From assembly GCA_001797365.1 (NCBI GenBank), contig MGPH01000066.1, positions 1-43,130 of the forward strand: a stretch of 43,130 nucleotides of DNA. Reading direction: 5' to 3'. The position numbers were made by a program, and so were the translations under genes. The number at the start of each line of letters is the position of its first letter. Position 1 is the stretch's first letter. The notes under the pieces were generated by a model. That model saw only the letters and a list, made by a program, of their open reading frames with translations. It was not told where the DNA came from and made no database searches. This document shows positions 27,161 through 35,347 of this stretch, in pieces. Source of the stretch: Deltaproteobacteria bacterium GWA2_45_12 (GTDB taxonomy: Bacteria > UBA10199).

Positions 27161-28420
27161 TTAGTCCTCCAATCGAAACAGTTTCTTAAGCCATGAACTG
27201 GCCAACGATCCTTGCGCTTCAAGGCTTTCGTTTTTAAGGGTTAAAATTGGGTCATGCAAAATTTTACTGACCACGGCATCCATTCCTTTTCGGATGGATT
27301 CTTTTTCGTCTTCTTTCAGGTTTTTTAACCGGCCAAAGGTTTTTTCAAGTTCTTGAGCACAAATTTGATCACATTTCTGTTTTAAAAGTGTAATTGTGAC
27401 TTGAGTGCCTAACACAGAATGCCAGAACTGCGAAGTCTCTTTTTCAATAAGCGCCTCGACTTGTTCGGCAACCGCAAGACGTTCAGAAAGGGTTTTGTCG
27501 ACCACTTCTTTTAGATCGTCAATATTGTATACATAAACATTATTGGTGGAATAAACCTGTGAGCTAATATTGCGGGGCAACCCCAAATCAATCATGAACA
27601 GGGGCCTATTTTTTCTTTGGCCCATGATGGTTTTGATGTGTTCTTCTTGAATAAGGGCCGAAGAAATCGCCAATGAAGTAATGACTACATCGTTTTCTTC
27701 CATCCATCTTGGCCAATCCTCAAAACATTTGGTATTGGCTTCAAACTTTTTGGCCAGTCCGGTGGCATTTTCGAAGGTGCGGTTGGTAATGCTGATATTT
27801 TGAACTCCCCTGGCTTTTAAGGCCCCCAAGACAAGTTCGGCTATTTCGCCTGCTCCCATGAGAAGAATTTTTTTGTTTTGAAGTGTATCAAAAATCTTTT
27901 CAGCCAATTCTACAGCCACCGACCCTACCGAAACAGAGCCTGCTCCCAAGCAGGTTTCAGAATGAACATTTTTGGCAAATTGAAGGGTTTTTTGAAGGAG
28001 CCTGTTTAAGATGGGCCCGGTTGTTTCCGCATCCAGGGCGCTTTGGTAGGCATCTCTAAACTGGCCCAAAATCTGGTTTTCACCCAACACCATGGAATCT
28101 AAACTTGAAGCAACCCGAAGCAAATGTCTGTAGGCTTCGGTATTTTCATGAACATAAATAAATTTTTCTATTTCAGGTAAGCTTTGCAAGGTTTCGGCGG
28201 CAAAAAAGGTTTTTAAGGCATTTAATGGCGATGAGGCATCCTGAGTAACTGCTACGATCTCAAAGCGGTTACAGGTCGACAAGCCAAAAATTTCGGTAAG
28301 TGAGAGTTCTTTCTTAATTTTATTTAAAAAAAACTCCAGGGCGCGCGGCTCTTTGGCTATTTTTTCTCTAATAGCAACGGGGGCCGTTTTATGATTCATG
28401 CCGACAAGAAGAAGTGTCAT
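27161..28420 (-). CDS. hemA: Glutamyl-tRNA reductase
   Basis: It makes glutamate-1-semialdehyde, the first committed step of C5 haem biosynthesis. Start at 28420 (MTLLLVGMNHKTAPV) gives 419 residues. Catalytic Cys50 in LSTCNRFE, the NADPH domain motif LMGAGEIAELV and the C-terminal dimerisation helix are present. It follows a short HemX/CcsA-like gene with 5 nt between them; hemX-hemA neighbourhood is usual. Confidence 0.97.
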   Translation of the reverse strand: MTLLLVGMNHKTAPVAIREKIAKEPRALEFFLNKIKKELSLTEIFGLSTCNRFEIVAVTQDASSPLNALKTFFAAETLQSLPEIEKFIYVHENTEAYRHLLRVASSLDSMVLGENQILGQFRDAYQSALDAETTGPILNRLLQKTLQFAKNVHSETCLGAGSVSVGSVAVELAEKIFDTLQNKKILLMGAGEIAELVLGALKARGVQNISITNRTFENATGLAKKFEANTKCFEDWPRWMEENDVVITSLAISSALIQEEHIKTIMGQRKNRPLFMIDLGLPRNISSQVYSTNNVYVYNIDDLKEVVDKTLSERLAVAEQVEALIEKETSQFWHSVLGTQVTITLLKQKCDQICAQELEKTFGRLKNLKEDEKESIRKGMDAVVSKILHDPILTLKNESLEAQGSLASSWLKKLFRLED

Positions 28421-28425
28421 AAATT

Positions 28426-28875
28426 TTAATGCTGTTGGGCCCAGGTTAATAAGATGATGACCGCCACAAAACCGATGCAGGAAAGTAAGATGCCCCTGTG
28501 ACCCACCCATCCCCTTGAAACCCTCAGTCTTAAAAAAATGGCAAAGAAAATCCACAGGACAAAGGAGCCGATCTGCTGAAAATTATTGCTTACATAATAC
28601 CCCGTGGCTGATTTGGACCACCCTCCCCCGGTAATGATTCCCAGCGTGAAAAAAACAAACCCGATGTTTAAAAGTTTATTGTGGTTTCTTTCAATGGTTT
28701 CCAGCGACGGAAGTTTATCAAACCATCCCCCAATCCGTTTGTTTTTGATTCGATATTCTGAAACGAGATAAATGATTCCTTCAGCAAAACTGATCAGGAA
28801 AATAATCATCCCTGTAAAAATGAAAATAAGATGGGGAAGAGCCCAAGGATTCTTCAGAAAAGAAAATGTTTGCAT
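28426..28875 (-). CDS. Short HemX/CcsA-like membrane protein
   Basis: 149 residues with four hydrophobic segments. AEGIIYLVSEYRIK, KLPSLETIERNHNKLLNIGFVFFTLGIITG and LRVSRGWVGHRGILLSCIGF match the C-terminal half of HemX/CcsA proteins. Full-length members have about 250-280 residues, so the N-terminal half appears to be missing. No Shine-Dalgarno precedes the ATG, and the DUF559 cassette lies directly upstream. It may be truncated by that insertion, or it may be a natural short form. Confidence 0.75.
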   Translation of the reverse strand: MQTFSFLKNPWALPHLIFIFTGMIIFLISFAEGIIYLVSEYRIKNKRIGGWFDKLPSLETIERNHNKLLNIGFVFFTLGIITGGGWSKSATGYYVSNNFQQIGSFVLWIFFAIFLRLRVSRGWVGHRGILLSCIGFVAVIILLTWAQQH

Positions 28876-28901
28876 GAAGGAACACTTAGAGGTTTGGAGG
28901 C

Positions 28902-29004
28902 TTTTTTGTCAAAGGAAAATATATGCTTATTTCTTTATCTCTTTAATATCCCCCCTCCCTTGAGGGGAGGGGGTTAGGGGGAGGGTGATCTTGGCATACT
29001 TGAA
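28902..29004. repeat. Cassette module L1 (left end of the DUF559 unit)
   Basis: TTTTTGTCAAAGGAAAATAT, a TTTCTTTATCTCTTTAATAT stretch, the family C palindrome CCCTCCCTTGAGGGGAGGGG, then GGTGATCTTGGCATA. It closely matches L2 at 29401-29502. The palindrome codes for the C-terminus of the DUF559 protein. Confidence 0.85.
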
Positions 29005-29323
29005 AGATAACTTCCAAGACTATATCCAGATCTTGCAACACTTGATAATCCCAAAATCTCAAAACCTGATATCCTTCTTTTTTCAGCCACTCATCCCTTT
29101 GTTGATCTTTTTCAATTTGGTCCAAATGCTGGCTACCATCACATTCAATGATGACACGTTTTTTAAAGCAGACAAAATCAACAATATAATTTCCGATAAT
29201 TTGTTGCCTTCTAAATTTTAACTGTTCAAATCGTTTAGCTCTCAAGGCATTCCACAGCCAATTTTCTGTATCAGTTGACTGTTTTCTCAAATTCTTTGCA
29301 AATCTCATTAATTTTTTGTTCAC
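28943..29323 (-). CDS. DUF559 PD-(D/E)XK endonuclease-like protein
   Basis: 126 residues. The fold is the Vsr-like restriction endonuclease type of DUF559: N-terminal TENWLWNALRAKR..LKFRRQQIIGNYIVDFVCF, then IIECDGSQH (Asp49, Glu60, Asp62, His66 as likely active-site residues) and a C-terminal GYQVLRFWDYQVL. The preferred start is GTG at 29323 with GAGGGTGA 6 nt upstream. That Shine-Dalgarno belongs to module R1, and the last dozen residues (PPPNPLPSREGGY) and stop are encoded by module L1. Function in vivo is unknown; no transposase or methylase gene is next to it. Confidence 0.85.
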   Translation of the reverse strand: MNKKLMRFAKNLRKQSTDTENWLWNALRAKRFEQLKFRRQQIIGNYIVDFVCFKKRVIIECDGSQHLDQIEKDQQRDEWLKKEGYQVLRFWDYQVLQDLDIVLEVIFQVCQDHPPPNPLPSREGGY

Positions 29324-29329
29324 CGATCG

Positions 29330-29409
29330 TCACCCTCTCCCTAACCCTCCCCCCTCAAGGGGGAGGGAATAATAATCTCAAAATAATTTATTTTTAAAAG
29401 ATTGTTGTC
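29330..29409. repeat. Cassette module R1 (right end of the DUF559 unit)
   Basis: TCACCCTCTCCCTAACCC, the CTCCCCCCTCAAGGGGGAGG palindrome, then AATAATCTCAAAATAATTTA and TTTTTAAAAGATTGTTGTC. Repeated at 29518-29590. Confidence 0.85.
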
Positions 29410-29502
29410 AAAGAAAAATATCTATTTGATTTTTGTCTCTTTAATATCCCCCTCCCTTGAGGGGAGGGGGTCAGGGGGAGGGTGAGCTCGGCATATTTAA
29501 AA
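29401..29502. repeat. Cassette module L2 (left end of the empty unit)
   Basis: ATTGTTGTCAAAGAAAAATA, TTTGTCTCTTTAATATCC, the CCTCCCTTGAGGGGAGGGG palindrome and GGTGAGCTCGGCATATTTAA. Homologous to L1, but followed by only about 15 nt before module R2 rather than by a gene. Confidence 0.85.
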
Positions 29503-29517
29503 AAACATCCACTCAAT

Positions 29518-29590
29518 GACTCTCCCTTCCCCCCTCATAAAGGGAGAGAGTAATAACCTCAAAAGGATTTATTTTTAAAAGATTGTTGTC
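29518..29590. repeat. Cassette module R2 (right end of the empty unit)
   Basis: GACTCTCCCTTCCCCCCTCA, TAAAGGGAGAGAGTAATAA, then CTCAAAAGGATTTATTTTTA and AAAGATTGTTGTC, matching R1. A partial third L module (29581-29621) follows before trxA. Confidence 0.85.
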
Positions 29591-29654
29591 AAAGAAAAAA
29601 TATCTACTTGATTTTTTGAGGAGGCTACGGTTTATTTTTAAAAAAGGAGATTTT

Positions 29655-29981
29655 ATGGCCAGTGATTTTGTCAAAACAGCAACCGATGATAATTTTGAAA
29701 CCGAAGTTTTAAAATCAAGCAAACCGTCCGTCGTTGATTTTTGGGCTGTGTGGTGTGGCCCCTGCCGTGCCCTGGCCCCTATTATCGATGAACTGGCCGA
29801 AACCAATGCCAGCAAGGTCAATGTTTACAAATTAAATGTGGATGACAACCCCAACATCGCCTCCCAATACGGCATTCGAGGCATCCCTACCCTCTTATTC
29901 TTTAAGGATGGAAAAATGGTTCAACAGCAAGTGGGTGTTGTCGCTAAGGAGAGTTTGCAGAAGATTATAGATCAATTATAG
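29655..29981 (+). CDS. trxA: Thioredoxin
   Basis: 108 residues from the ATG at 29655, which follows AAGGAGA. The active site is WCGPC (Cys34 and Cys37), the buried Asp is in VVDFW, and the cis-Pro is in GIRGIPTLLFF. It reduces disulfides in the cytoplasm with NADPH via thioredoxin reductase. The stop TAG is followed by GGGCTCGCG, the string with which palindromic elements start here. Confidence 0.97.
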   Translation: MASDFVKTATDDNFETEVLKSSKPSVVDFWAVWCGPCRALAPIIDELAETNASKVNVYKLNVDDNPNIASQYGIRGIPTLLFFKDGKMVQQQVGVVAKESLQKIIDQL

Positions 29982-30105
29982 GGGCTCGCGTATGCTCTCC
30001 ACTCGCCTTTATCTGCCACTGGCAGCGGCTCATGGAGCCTTCCTCCAACCCCGCGCCGCGGGGATGGAGCCTCCCCCTCACCGCCGCTGTGCGGCTGGTT
30101 AGGGA
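29979..30105. repeat. Cluster of palindromic segments after trxA
   Basis: It contains GCCACTGGCAGCGGC, CCCCGCGCCGCGGGG and GCCGCTGTGCGGCTGG. It separates the convergent trxA and 30116 genes and may act as a bidirectional terminator, though no T-run is visible. Confidence 0.6.
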
Positions 30106-30115
30106 CTTCTTAGAT

Positions 30116-30826
30116 TCATATTGCTGATTTGTAGAACTTTTTTACAAAACGTAATCCAAGAAACATTCCCAACAAAACAAGGAAGCTGACAGGGCTGTAA
30201 GAAGAATTGGCTTTAAGCGAACACCCTCCCCCGCTAGAACCACCTGATCCCTTATCTTCTAGGGGCGGATCTATTCCCGGATCAGCCGCCACAATTTGAG
30301 TGACTTGCAGGCTGAATTCGGAATTGGGGATATTTCTGAATTGATAAGTTTGAAAAACCGTTTGTCCTTGAATGCAGGGATTTTCAACAGTACCACTAGG
30401 TTCAAAAATAATATAGGGAGTAAAGCTGCCACTGCCTGTAATAGTTGAAAGTGTTTTGCAAGTTCCATCCTCAGTGTCACAAAACTGGACATTATCTGAC
30501 ATGGATACCGAAACGAAAATATTCTTATTGAATACATCAAAACCACTTTCCTCCATAGTTTGCAACGGAATTTCCTGTCCAACTTGAATGGTGGTTTCAC
30601 CATCATCTACCTGAACTTTACCTCGACCCGGCACTCTTTCCAGTTTTTGAAATTTGAGTGTCACATCTTCTGTGGTACAAAGATAAGCCACGGCAGGGTT
30701 TTCTCCACTGAAAAAAAACTGGGCACCATCAGAGATGGTATTAGGATTAAAATTCTCATCAGCCCATGAAGACAAATTAAAGTTTCCCATCAGAAACAAA
30801 AAAGAAATGAGGATGATTTTTTTCAT
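30116..30826 (-). CDS. Secreted protein with Cys-containing C-terminal sorting tail
   Basis: 236 residues. MKKIILISFLFLMGNFNLSSWA is a signal peptide. The mature domain is a beta-rich sequence I do not recognise (two Cys pairs: LCTTED and FCDTEDGTCK). The C-terminus has a Gly/Ser linker, GGGCSL, a hydrophobic helix (SFLVLLGMFLGLRF) and basic residues (KKFYK). This tripartite form resembles the MYXO-CTERM, JDVT-CTERM or Synerg-CTERM families of processed sorting signals, in which the Cys is retained and may be lipidated. It lies 6 nt after the 354-residue gene, so they are cotranscribed. Confidence 0.75.
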   Translation of the reverse strand: MKKIILISFLFLMGNFNLSSWADENFNPNTISDGAQFFFSGENPAVAYLCTTEDVTLKFQKLERVPGRGKVQVDDGETTIQVGQEIPLQTMEESGFDVFNKNIFVSVSMSDNVQFCDTEDGTCKTLSTITGSGSFTPYIIFEPSGTVENPCIQGQTVFQTYQFRNIPNSEFSLQVTQIVAADPGIDPPLEDKGSGGSSGGGCSLKANSSYSPVSFLVLLGMFLGLRFVKKFYKSAI

Positions 30827-30832
30827 AATTCA

Positions 30833-31897
30833 TTAAGCATAATCTACATCCATGTAGATAATACTTGCCCTAGAAAGATCATGAGCTTGGCGGTCAGCCT
30901 CGCAAGACCACACAACAAGAACATAGGATGCTACGACGTCTTCCGGTAATGCACTAAAATCAAAAGAGTGACCCCCATCATAATATGCATCTTGGTTAAT
31001 AAGGCAGTGAGGATAATTGTCTTGATCGCTACGATTCACACAGATACCATCAGCAACAAGGTCCGAGTAAACTTCTACAATACCATCTGTATCTATATTC
31101 ACTATGCTCTGTTCGGGAAAACCAAAGTTGATAGCAACCACTTGGGTATTGTCATTGAGTTGCCTTGTACGTGGCGCCAACCCAGGCTGCACCACACTCA
31201 CCTGCGGACGTTCCCCACATACGGGGCCGGAGAGACCTTGGTCGACAGCGGAGAAAATATCAGCATCACTGGTGGGTGGAATATAATTATCAGGGACATC
31301 AGAAATGGCTGGGCCATCAGTAGAAACTTGCGAGCCATCGCTTGAGGCAGCATCACCGGCATCACTTGCATCCCCCCCATCACTGGCATCCACGAGAGGG
31401 GTTACTGCATCGCCATCTCCCACATTAACAGTGGCATCTGCATCTCCGTCTATGGCTGTTACATCAACATCTTCTTTTTTAACGGGATCAGCACATGAAA
31501 CAAGGGGAATTAAAGGAAAAGCATCTCCACCTTCATCGGTAACAATAGTAACGGTTTTTGCGCCAGGGTTACGCTCACGTTCGATAATGACCTTTGCTCT
31601 TAAAACGGGGTCATTTTTTATTTTCTCTAATTCTGCTTTTTCTTTTCTATAGTCATTTATATTTCTAGCCAGGCGTCCTTCTGACCCATCGACACGAAAT
31701 CTTTTATAAGTACGCCCCGAATCACGGACATTGCAGGTATATGATTCTGTCATGGGAGATTCGCAGATAAATTTGACATGACCATCTCCCATTGATTCAC
31801 AAACGCGGCGTTGAGCGTTGGTCCCTTGTTGTTCATCCTTACAGGTGTATGCAACTTCGTTAAAGTGAGAGGTTGGATTGGATTGCGTGACAGCCAT
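30833..31897 (-). CDS. Asp-rich protein of unknown function
   Basis: 354 residues; AAGGAG precedes the ATG, so the start is firm and there is no signal peptide. The N-terminal 50 residues hold four cysteines (TCKDEQ, VCESMGDG, FICESP, YTCNVRD). Residues about 130-200 are very rich in Asp, Ala, Gly and Val (DGDADATVNVGDGDAV, DASDGGDASDAGDAA), probably a flexible acidic linker. The C-terminal part has Cys residues and a beta-rich look. No family recognised. It is cotranscribed with the sorting-tail protein downstream. Confidence 0.7.
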   Translation of the reverse strand: MAVTQSNPTSHFNEVAYTCKDEQQGTNAQRRVCESMGDGHVKFICESPMTESYTCNVRDSGRTYKRFRVDGSEGRLARNINDYRKEKAELEKIKNDPVLRAKVIIERERNPGAKTVTIVTDEGGDAFPLIPLVSCADPVKKEDVDVTAIDGDADATVNVGDGDAVTPLVDASDGGDASDAGDAASSDGSQVSTDGPAISDVPDNYIPPTSDADIFSAVDQGLSGPVCGERPQVSVVQPGLAPRTRQLNDNTQVVAINFGFPEQSIVNIDTDGIVEVYSDLVADGICVNRSDQDNYPHCLINQDAYYDGGHSFDFSALPEDVVASYVLVVWSCEADRQAHDLSRASIIYMDVDYA

Positions 31898-32063
31898 AAA
31901 TAGACTCCTTGGTTTATTTATCGGATCTTCTAAGGATTAGTTGCGGAAATTTTAATTTAATTTTTCTACTGTCGATATCTCAATTTACTGATTATGTTTG
32001 ATGGAAGTAATCCCCTGTATTCGTCCCCCTTTTTTCAAGGGGGAAAAATACTAACGCGTCGCA

Positions 32064-33218
32064 TCATTCTCCCCGATAAGCCTTTTTAATAAAAGGCAGA
32101 AGGCTTTCGCTATCTAACGGGCGGGGGTTATAAAAGCTGGCGCCATCATCGGGGGCTTTGGCGGCGATATCGGTAAGTTTATTTTCAGGGATGCCGGCTT
32201 CTTTAAGATTGGTGGGTAAACCACACAATTTCTTTAATTCATTTTTCAAATCTTTGATTTTTTGAATACATTCCTCAGCGGTTTTCACACCCAGCGCAGG
32301 GGCAAGACTTGCTATTTCGGCTCTTCGTTCTTCCAAATTATATTCCATGCCGTAAGGTAAAAAGAGGCTGTTAGCTGTGCCATGATGGACATGAAACATG
32401 GCTCCTATAGTGTGTGCCACGGCATGCACAACGCCAACCATGGCGTGGTTAAAGGCAATGCCAGCCAAATTGGAAGCCACCAAAAGGGCGCTGCGTGACT
32501 CAAGATTGGAACCATCGCGAGTGGCAGGCACAATATTTTGAGCAATGAGGGAAACTGCCTTGAAAGCCAGCGCATCTGAAAAAGGCCCGCGTTGCACACT
32601 CATCACAGCTTCAATGGCATGGGTTAAGGCATCCATGGCAGTGGCCGCTGTTATCTTGGGAGGAAGGCCAAGGGTCAATTCAGGATCAAGGATGGCCAAG
32701 GTGGGAAGTAAATGAGCATCAACAAAACTCATTTTGGTTTGACTGGCCTCATCTAATACCACAATGGCCTCAGTAACTTCACTTCCCGTGCCTGCTGTGG
32801 TAGGGATGGCAATTAAAGGAGATAATTCTTCCCCAATGGTTTGAGCCCCTGAATAGTCATTAACCAAATCCCCCCCAAGTGTGAAAAGAATATTAGCGCC
32901 TTTGGCCGTATCCAAAACACTTCCCCCACCGATGGCGATGAAGCCTTCCGCCTCGCTTTCCTTGGCTATTTGGGCGACATGTTCGATGACTGTAATGCCA
33001 GAATCAGGGGGAACTTCATTAAAGACACCTGCGATTTCACGCCCGGATTTTTTAATACCTTCAAGGATGGGGTCGATGATTTTTAAATCGGTCAGCACTT
33101 TGTCAGTGACAATAAAATATTTGGAAATGGGAATGCGGTCGAGCTCTGCTGAAAAATCCTTGGCCAGCCCCGCCTGAAAAACGATTTTAGTGGGAATGGA
33201 AAATTGAAAAAAATCCAT
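32064..33218 (-). CDS. Iron-containing alcohol dehydrogenase
   Basis: 384 residues, a group III iron-dependent alcohol dehydrogenase. The NAD(P)-binding loop GGGSVLDTAK (98-106) and the metal ligands Asp196, His200, His265 and His279 are present (MDALTHAIE; HAVAHTIGAMFHVHHG). AAAGGAGA precedes the ATG. Substrate cannot be told from sequence; relatives include 1,3-propanediol and 1,2-propanediol oxidoreductases. It is transcribed divergently from the MazEF-like pair. Confidence 0.93.
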   Translation of the reverse strand: MDFFQFSIPTKIVFQAGLAKDFSAELDRIPISKYFIVTDKVLTDLKIIDPILEGIKKSGREIAGVFNEVPPDSGITVIEHVAQIAKESEAEGFIAIGGGSVLDTAKGANILFTLGGDLVNDYSGAQTIGEELSPLIAIPTTAGTGSEVTEAIVVLDEASQTKMSFVDAHLLPTLAILDPELTLGLPPKITAATAMDALTHAIEAVMSVQRGPFSDALAFKAVSLIAQNIVPATRDGSNLESRSALLVASNLAGIAFNHAMVGVVHAVAHTIGAMFHVHHGTANSLFLPYGMEYNLEERRAEIASLAPALGVKTAEECIQKIKDLKNELKKLCGLPTNLKEAGIPENKLTDIAAKAPDDGASFYNPRPLDSESLLPFIKKAYRGE

Positions 33219-33308
33219 AAGGTATCTCCTTTGATGAAGGAGAGATCATAGGAAAGAAGAATATGAAAGCAAGGAATTATTCATTAAAATTTTAGGTGAT
33301 AATGTGCT

Positions 33309-33337
33309 TTGACATAAAAGCATGAATATGTTTATAT
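33309..33337 (+). promoter_or_regulatory. Promoter of the MazEF-like pair
   Basis: A perfect TTGACA, a 17-nt spacer and TTATAT. The ATG at 33336 overlaps the -10 element, so the true start should be the ATG at 33348, 10 nt downstream. No Shine-Dalgarno precedes it. Confidence 0.7.
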
Positions 33338-33347
33338 GGCTTACCCT

Positions 33348-33566
33348 ATGAATACCCGAATCACTCTTGATTTAAAAGACCCTGCCCTTATTCAGCTTGT
33401 CCAGCTTGAAGCTGTATCACAACACAAATCCCTCCGGGAAGTTGTTGTCGATGCCTTAAAAAGCTATTTTTCAAACAAAAAAGAAAACAAGGCCCTATTG
33501 AAATTAGCAGAAAAAACCTTTGAGGAATGGGACAACCCCAAGGACGCCGAATATGACAAATTATAA
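33348..33566 (+). CDS. Ribbon-helix-helix antitoxin of a MazF-type toxin
   Basis: 72 residues from 33348. MNTRITLDLKDPALIQLVQLEAVSQHKS is a ribbon-helix-helix N-terminus (strand, helix, helix), and the acidic end (EEWDNPKDAEYDKL) would bind the toxin. It overlaps the toxin gene by 14 nt. Confidence 0.85.
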   Translation: MNTRITLDLKDPALIQLVQLEAVSQHKSLREVVVDALKSYFSNKKENKALLKLAEKTFEEWDNPKDAEYDKL

Positions 33567-33903
33567 TCCCGGCGATATTGTTTTGGCTCCTTTCCCCTTT
33601 AGCGATCTTAAAACAAAAAAATTACGGCCTGTTCTGGTTTTGGCGAATATCGTTTTTGATAAAAAAAGGAGGCTTTATCCAGTAGCCATGGTTACAAGCC
33701 AAATTGATAGTGGATTTATTGAGGGGGATACTCTGCTTGAAGATTGGGAAAAATCGGGGCTTCTTTACCCTTCCAAAGTCAGGCTTGGAAAACTGGTCAC
33801 TATAGAACACGAAATCATCGTCAAGAAAATAGGCACTCTTTCCTCAAACGATTCAATCAACATTAGTCGTTCCCTTAAAAAAATCTTTCAATCCTGGCTT
33901 TAA
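33553..33903 (+). CDS. MazF/PemK-type endoribonuclease toxin
   Basis: 116 residues from the ATG at 33553. NPGDIVLAPFPFSDLKTKKLRPVLVL is the characteristic N-terminal segment of PemK/MazF, with the basic active-site region (TKKLRP); KVRLGKLVTIE matches the conserved later strand. MazF toxins cut mRNA at short sequences. It converges with the DUF1015 gene, overlapping its stop by 4 nt. Confidence 0.9.
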   Translation: MTNYNPGDIVLAPFPFSDLKTKKLRPVLVLANIVFDKKRRLYPVAMVTSQIDSGFIEGDTLLEDWEKSGLLYPSKVRLGKLVTIEHEIIVKKIGTLSSNDSINISRSLKKIFQSWL

Positions 33904-35213
33904 ACCCACAACGGATGCATCACCAAGCCCGAAAGAATTTTTGGGTAAAAATAAGTCGATTTTTGGGGCATTTTTTCACCGGCCATAGCCACGCGCTCCA
34001 TGTCTTGGATGCGTGTGGGGTTTAGGAGAAAAGTGATTTCGCAGGCCCCCTTCTGGGTTTCGTTGATCGCCTTTTTCGTATCCTTCCAATAAATGATGTT
34101 TTCCTGATTCGCCTGGGCTGTTTGGGAAATGCCCAAGATTTCTTCAAACACAAGGCGGTGTAAAACAGTCACATCCAAGGGGCGTAGGGATTCCGAAACG
34201 GTTTTAGCTACCAAAGAAGAAATCCAATCCTGACGTTTTAGGGAGATGATGCAAGATTGCTTAGAATCTTTAGTTAAAAGAACAAAGGCATGGGCCTGTT
34301 TCCCTGCCTCAGCCAATTTTTCAACAATTTTTTGAGGATTGGTTTCTCCCAAGGGTGTGATTTCAAAGTATGGACGAAGTTTTTCCAACAGGGCTTCAAA
34401 CTTAAAATTCTTGATGCTGTGAAGCGCCCTGTGGATGGGAAGAATGATCAACCCTTCATCACTCATGTTTGAAAAATACATGATGCCATAGTTAAATGGT
34501 TCCAAATTAACGGCACCGGGATTTTTTTGTCGACACTCGTTGCGATAATTAAGGGAGGTTTCGTAACGGTGATGACCATCGGCAATAAACAGGGGTTGCT
34601 CCCCTAAAAAAGAATTAATTTTGGTGCAAACAGATGGTTCTTCTGCTTTCCACAACTGATGCCTCTCCCCTTCAACAGTGACAAAATCAATCAGGGGTTT
34701 TTCCGATTTTATTTTACCAACAAGCGCATCGATATTTTTTTGGGGATCGGAATAAAGTGAAAAAACGGGCGAAAGCTGGGTCTGTGTAGCTCGCATCAGT
34801 TTTAAACGATCAGCCTTGGGCCCTTCCAGGGTTTTTTCATGGGGTTTAATGCCCCCTTCAGAAAAATCTTCAATACGGCGCACACCAAAGAAACCCTTTC
34901 GTGTAATTTCATGCCCATCGGAAAGCTTGAATATTTGGTGGTGAAAATAAAACGCCGGTTTCTCATCCTGAACCAAAATTCCTGCATCAATCCATTGCTT
35001 GAAAAGTTTTCCGGCTTCTTCATAACGCTTATCGCCGGGCTCTTTGTTCAAATCGATTTTGACAAAATTGTAAGGATGCCTTTCATAAAATTCATTTTGC
35101 ATTTCAGGATTGATCACATCATAAGGCGGTGTGACCACATCAGCTAGATTAGAAACCTTGTTGGCATTGTAACGAAGCCCTTTAAAGGGGAGTAATTTGG
35201 GGTTATTGGTCAT
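33900..35213 (-). CDS. DUF1015 family protein
   Basis: 437 residues. LLPFKGLRYNANKVSNLADVVTPPYDVI is the DUF1015 start, and HGHHRYETSLNYR-like IADGHHRYETSLNYR and PVFSLYSD are conserved motifs. Members are widespread and often near serine or methionine pathway genes, but their function is not established; a kinase-like role has been suggested for relatives. The flank here (MazEF, tsaC) gives no clear clue. Its start is followed by family B and E palindromes upstream. Confidence 0.88.
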   Translation of the reverse strand: MTNNPKLLPFKGLRYNANKVSNLADVVTPPYDVINPEMQNEFYERHPYNFVKIDLNKEPGDKRYEEAGKLFKQWIDAGILVQDEKPAFYFHHQIFKLSDGHEITRKGFFGVRRIEDFSEGGIKPHEKTLEGPKADRLKLMRATQTQLSPVFSLYSDPQKNIDALVGKIKSEKPLIDFVTVEGERHQLWKAEEPSVCTKINSFLGEQPLFIADGHHRYETSLNYRNECRQKNPGAVNLEPFNYGIMYFSNMSDEGLIILPIHRALHSIKNFKFEALLEKLRPYFEITPLGETNPQKIVEKLAEAGKQAHAFVLLTKDSKQSCIISLKRQDWISSLVAKTVSESLRPLDVTVLHRLVFEEILGISQTAQANQENIIYWKDTKKAINETQKGACEITFLLNPTRIQDMERVAMAGEKMPQKSTYFYPKILSGLVMHPLWV

Positions 35214-35230
35214 AATGATCTCCAGTTTTC

Positions 35231-35308
35231 TGTCCCCCTTTTCCGCCGAAGGACGGATCAGTCCTTTGGCTGAAAAAAAGGGGAATTAAGGGGGATTTGT
35301 TCCCGTTC
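35231..35308. repeat. Family B element with a foreign core
   Basis: Outer text GTCCCCCTTTT..AAAAAGGGG, then ATTAAGGGGGATTTGTTCCC, enclosing the core (35242-35274) found solo at 16970-17002. It shows one core carried within different outer palindromes. Confidence 0.75.
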
Positions 35309-35347
35309 CCGATTTATTTACATCCATCTCCGTTTTGCTTGTTTGCT

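Noticed and set aside
28943-29323. Classical insertion sequence with DUF559 as transposase
   Set aside because: No DDE, HUH or tyrosine motif is present, and DUF559 is a PD-(D/E)XK nuclease fold. Mobility is kept only as a hypothesis.
28902-29621. Possible CRISPR array from regularly recurring repeats
   Set aside because: The repeats are long, diverged and paired as L and R modules; there are no uniform spacers and no cas genes.
33336-33347. ATG at 33336 as the start of the MazE-like antitoxin
   Set aside because: It overlaps the -10 element of a near-consensus promoter; the ATG at 33348 fits better.
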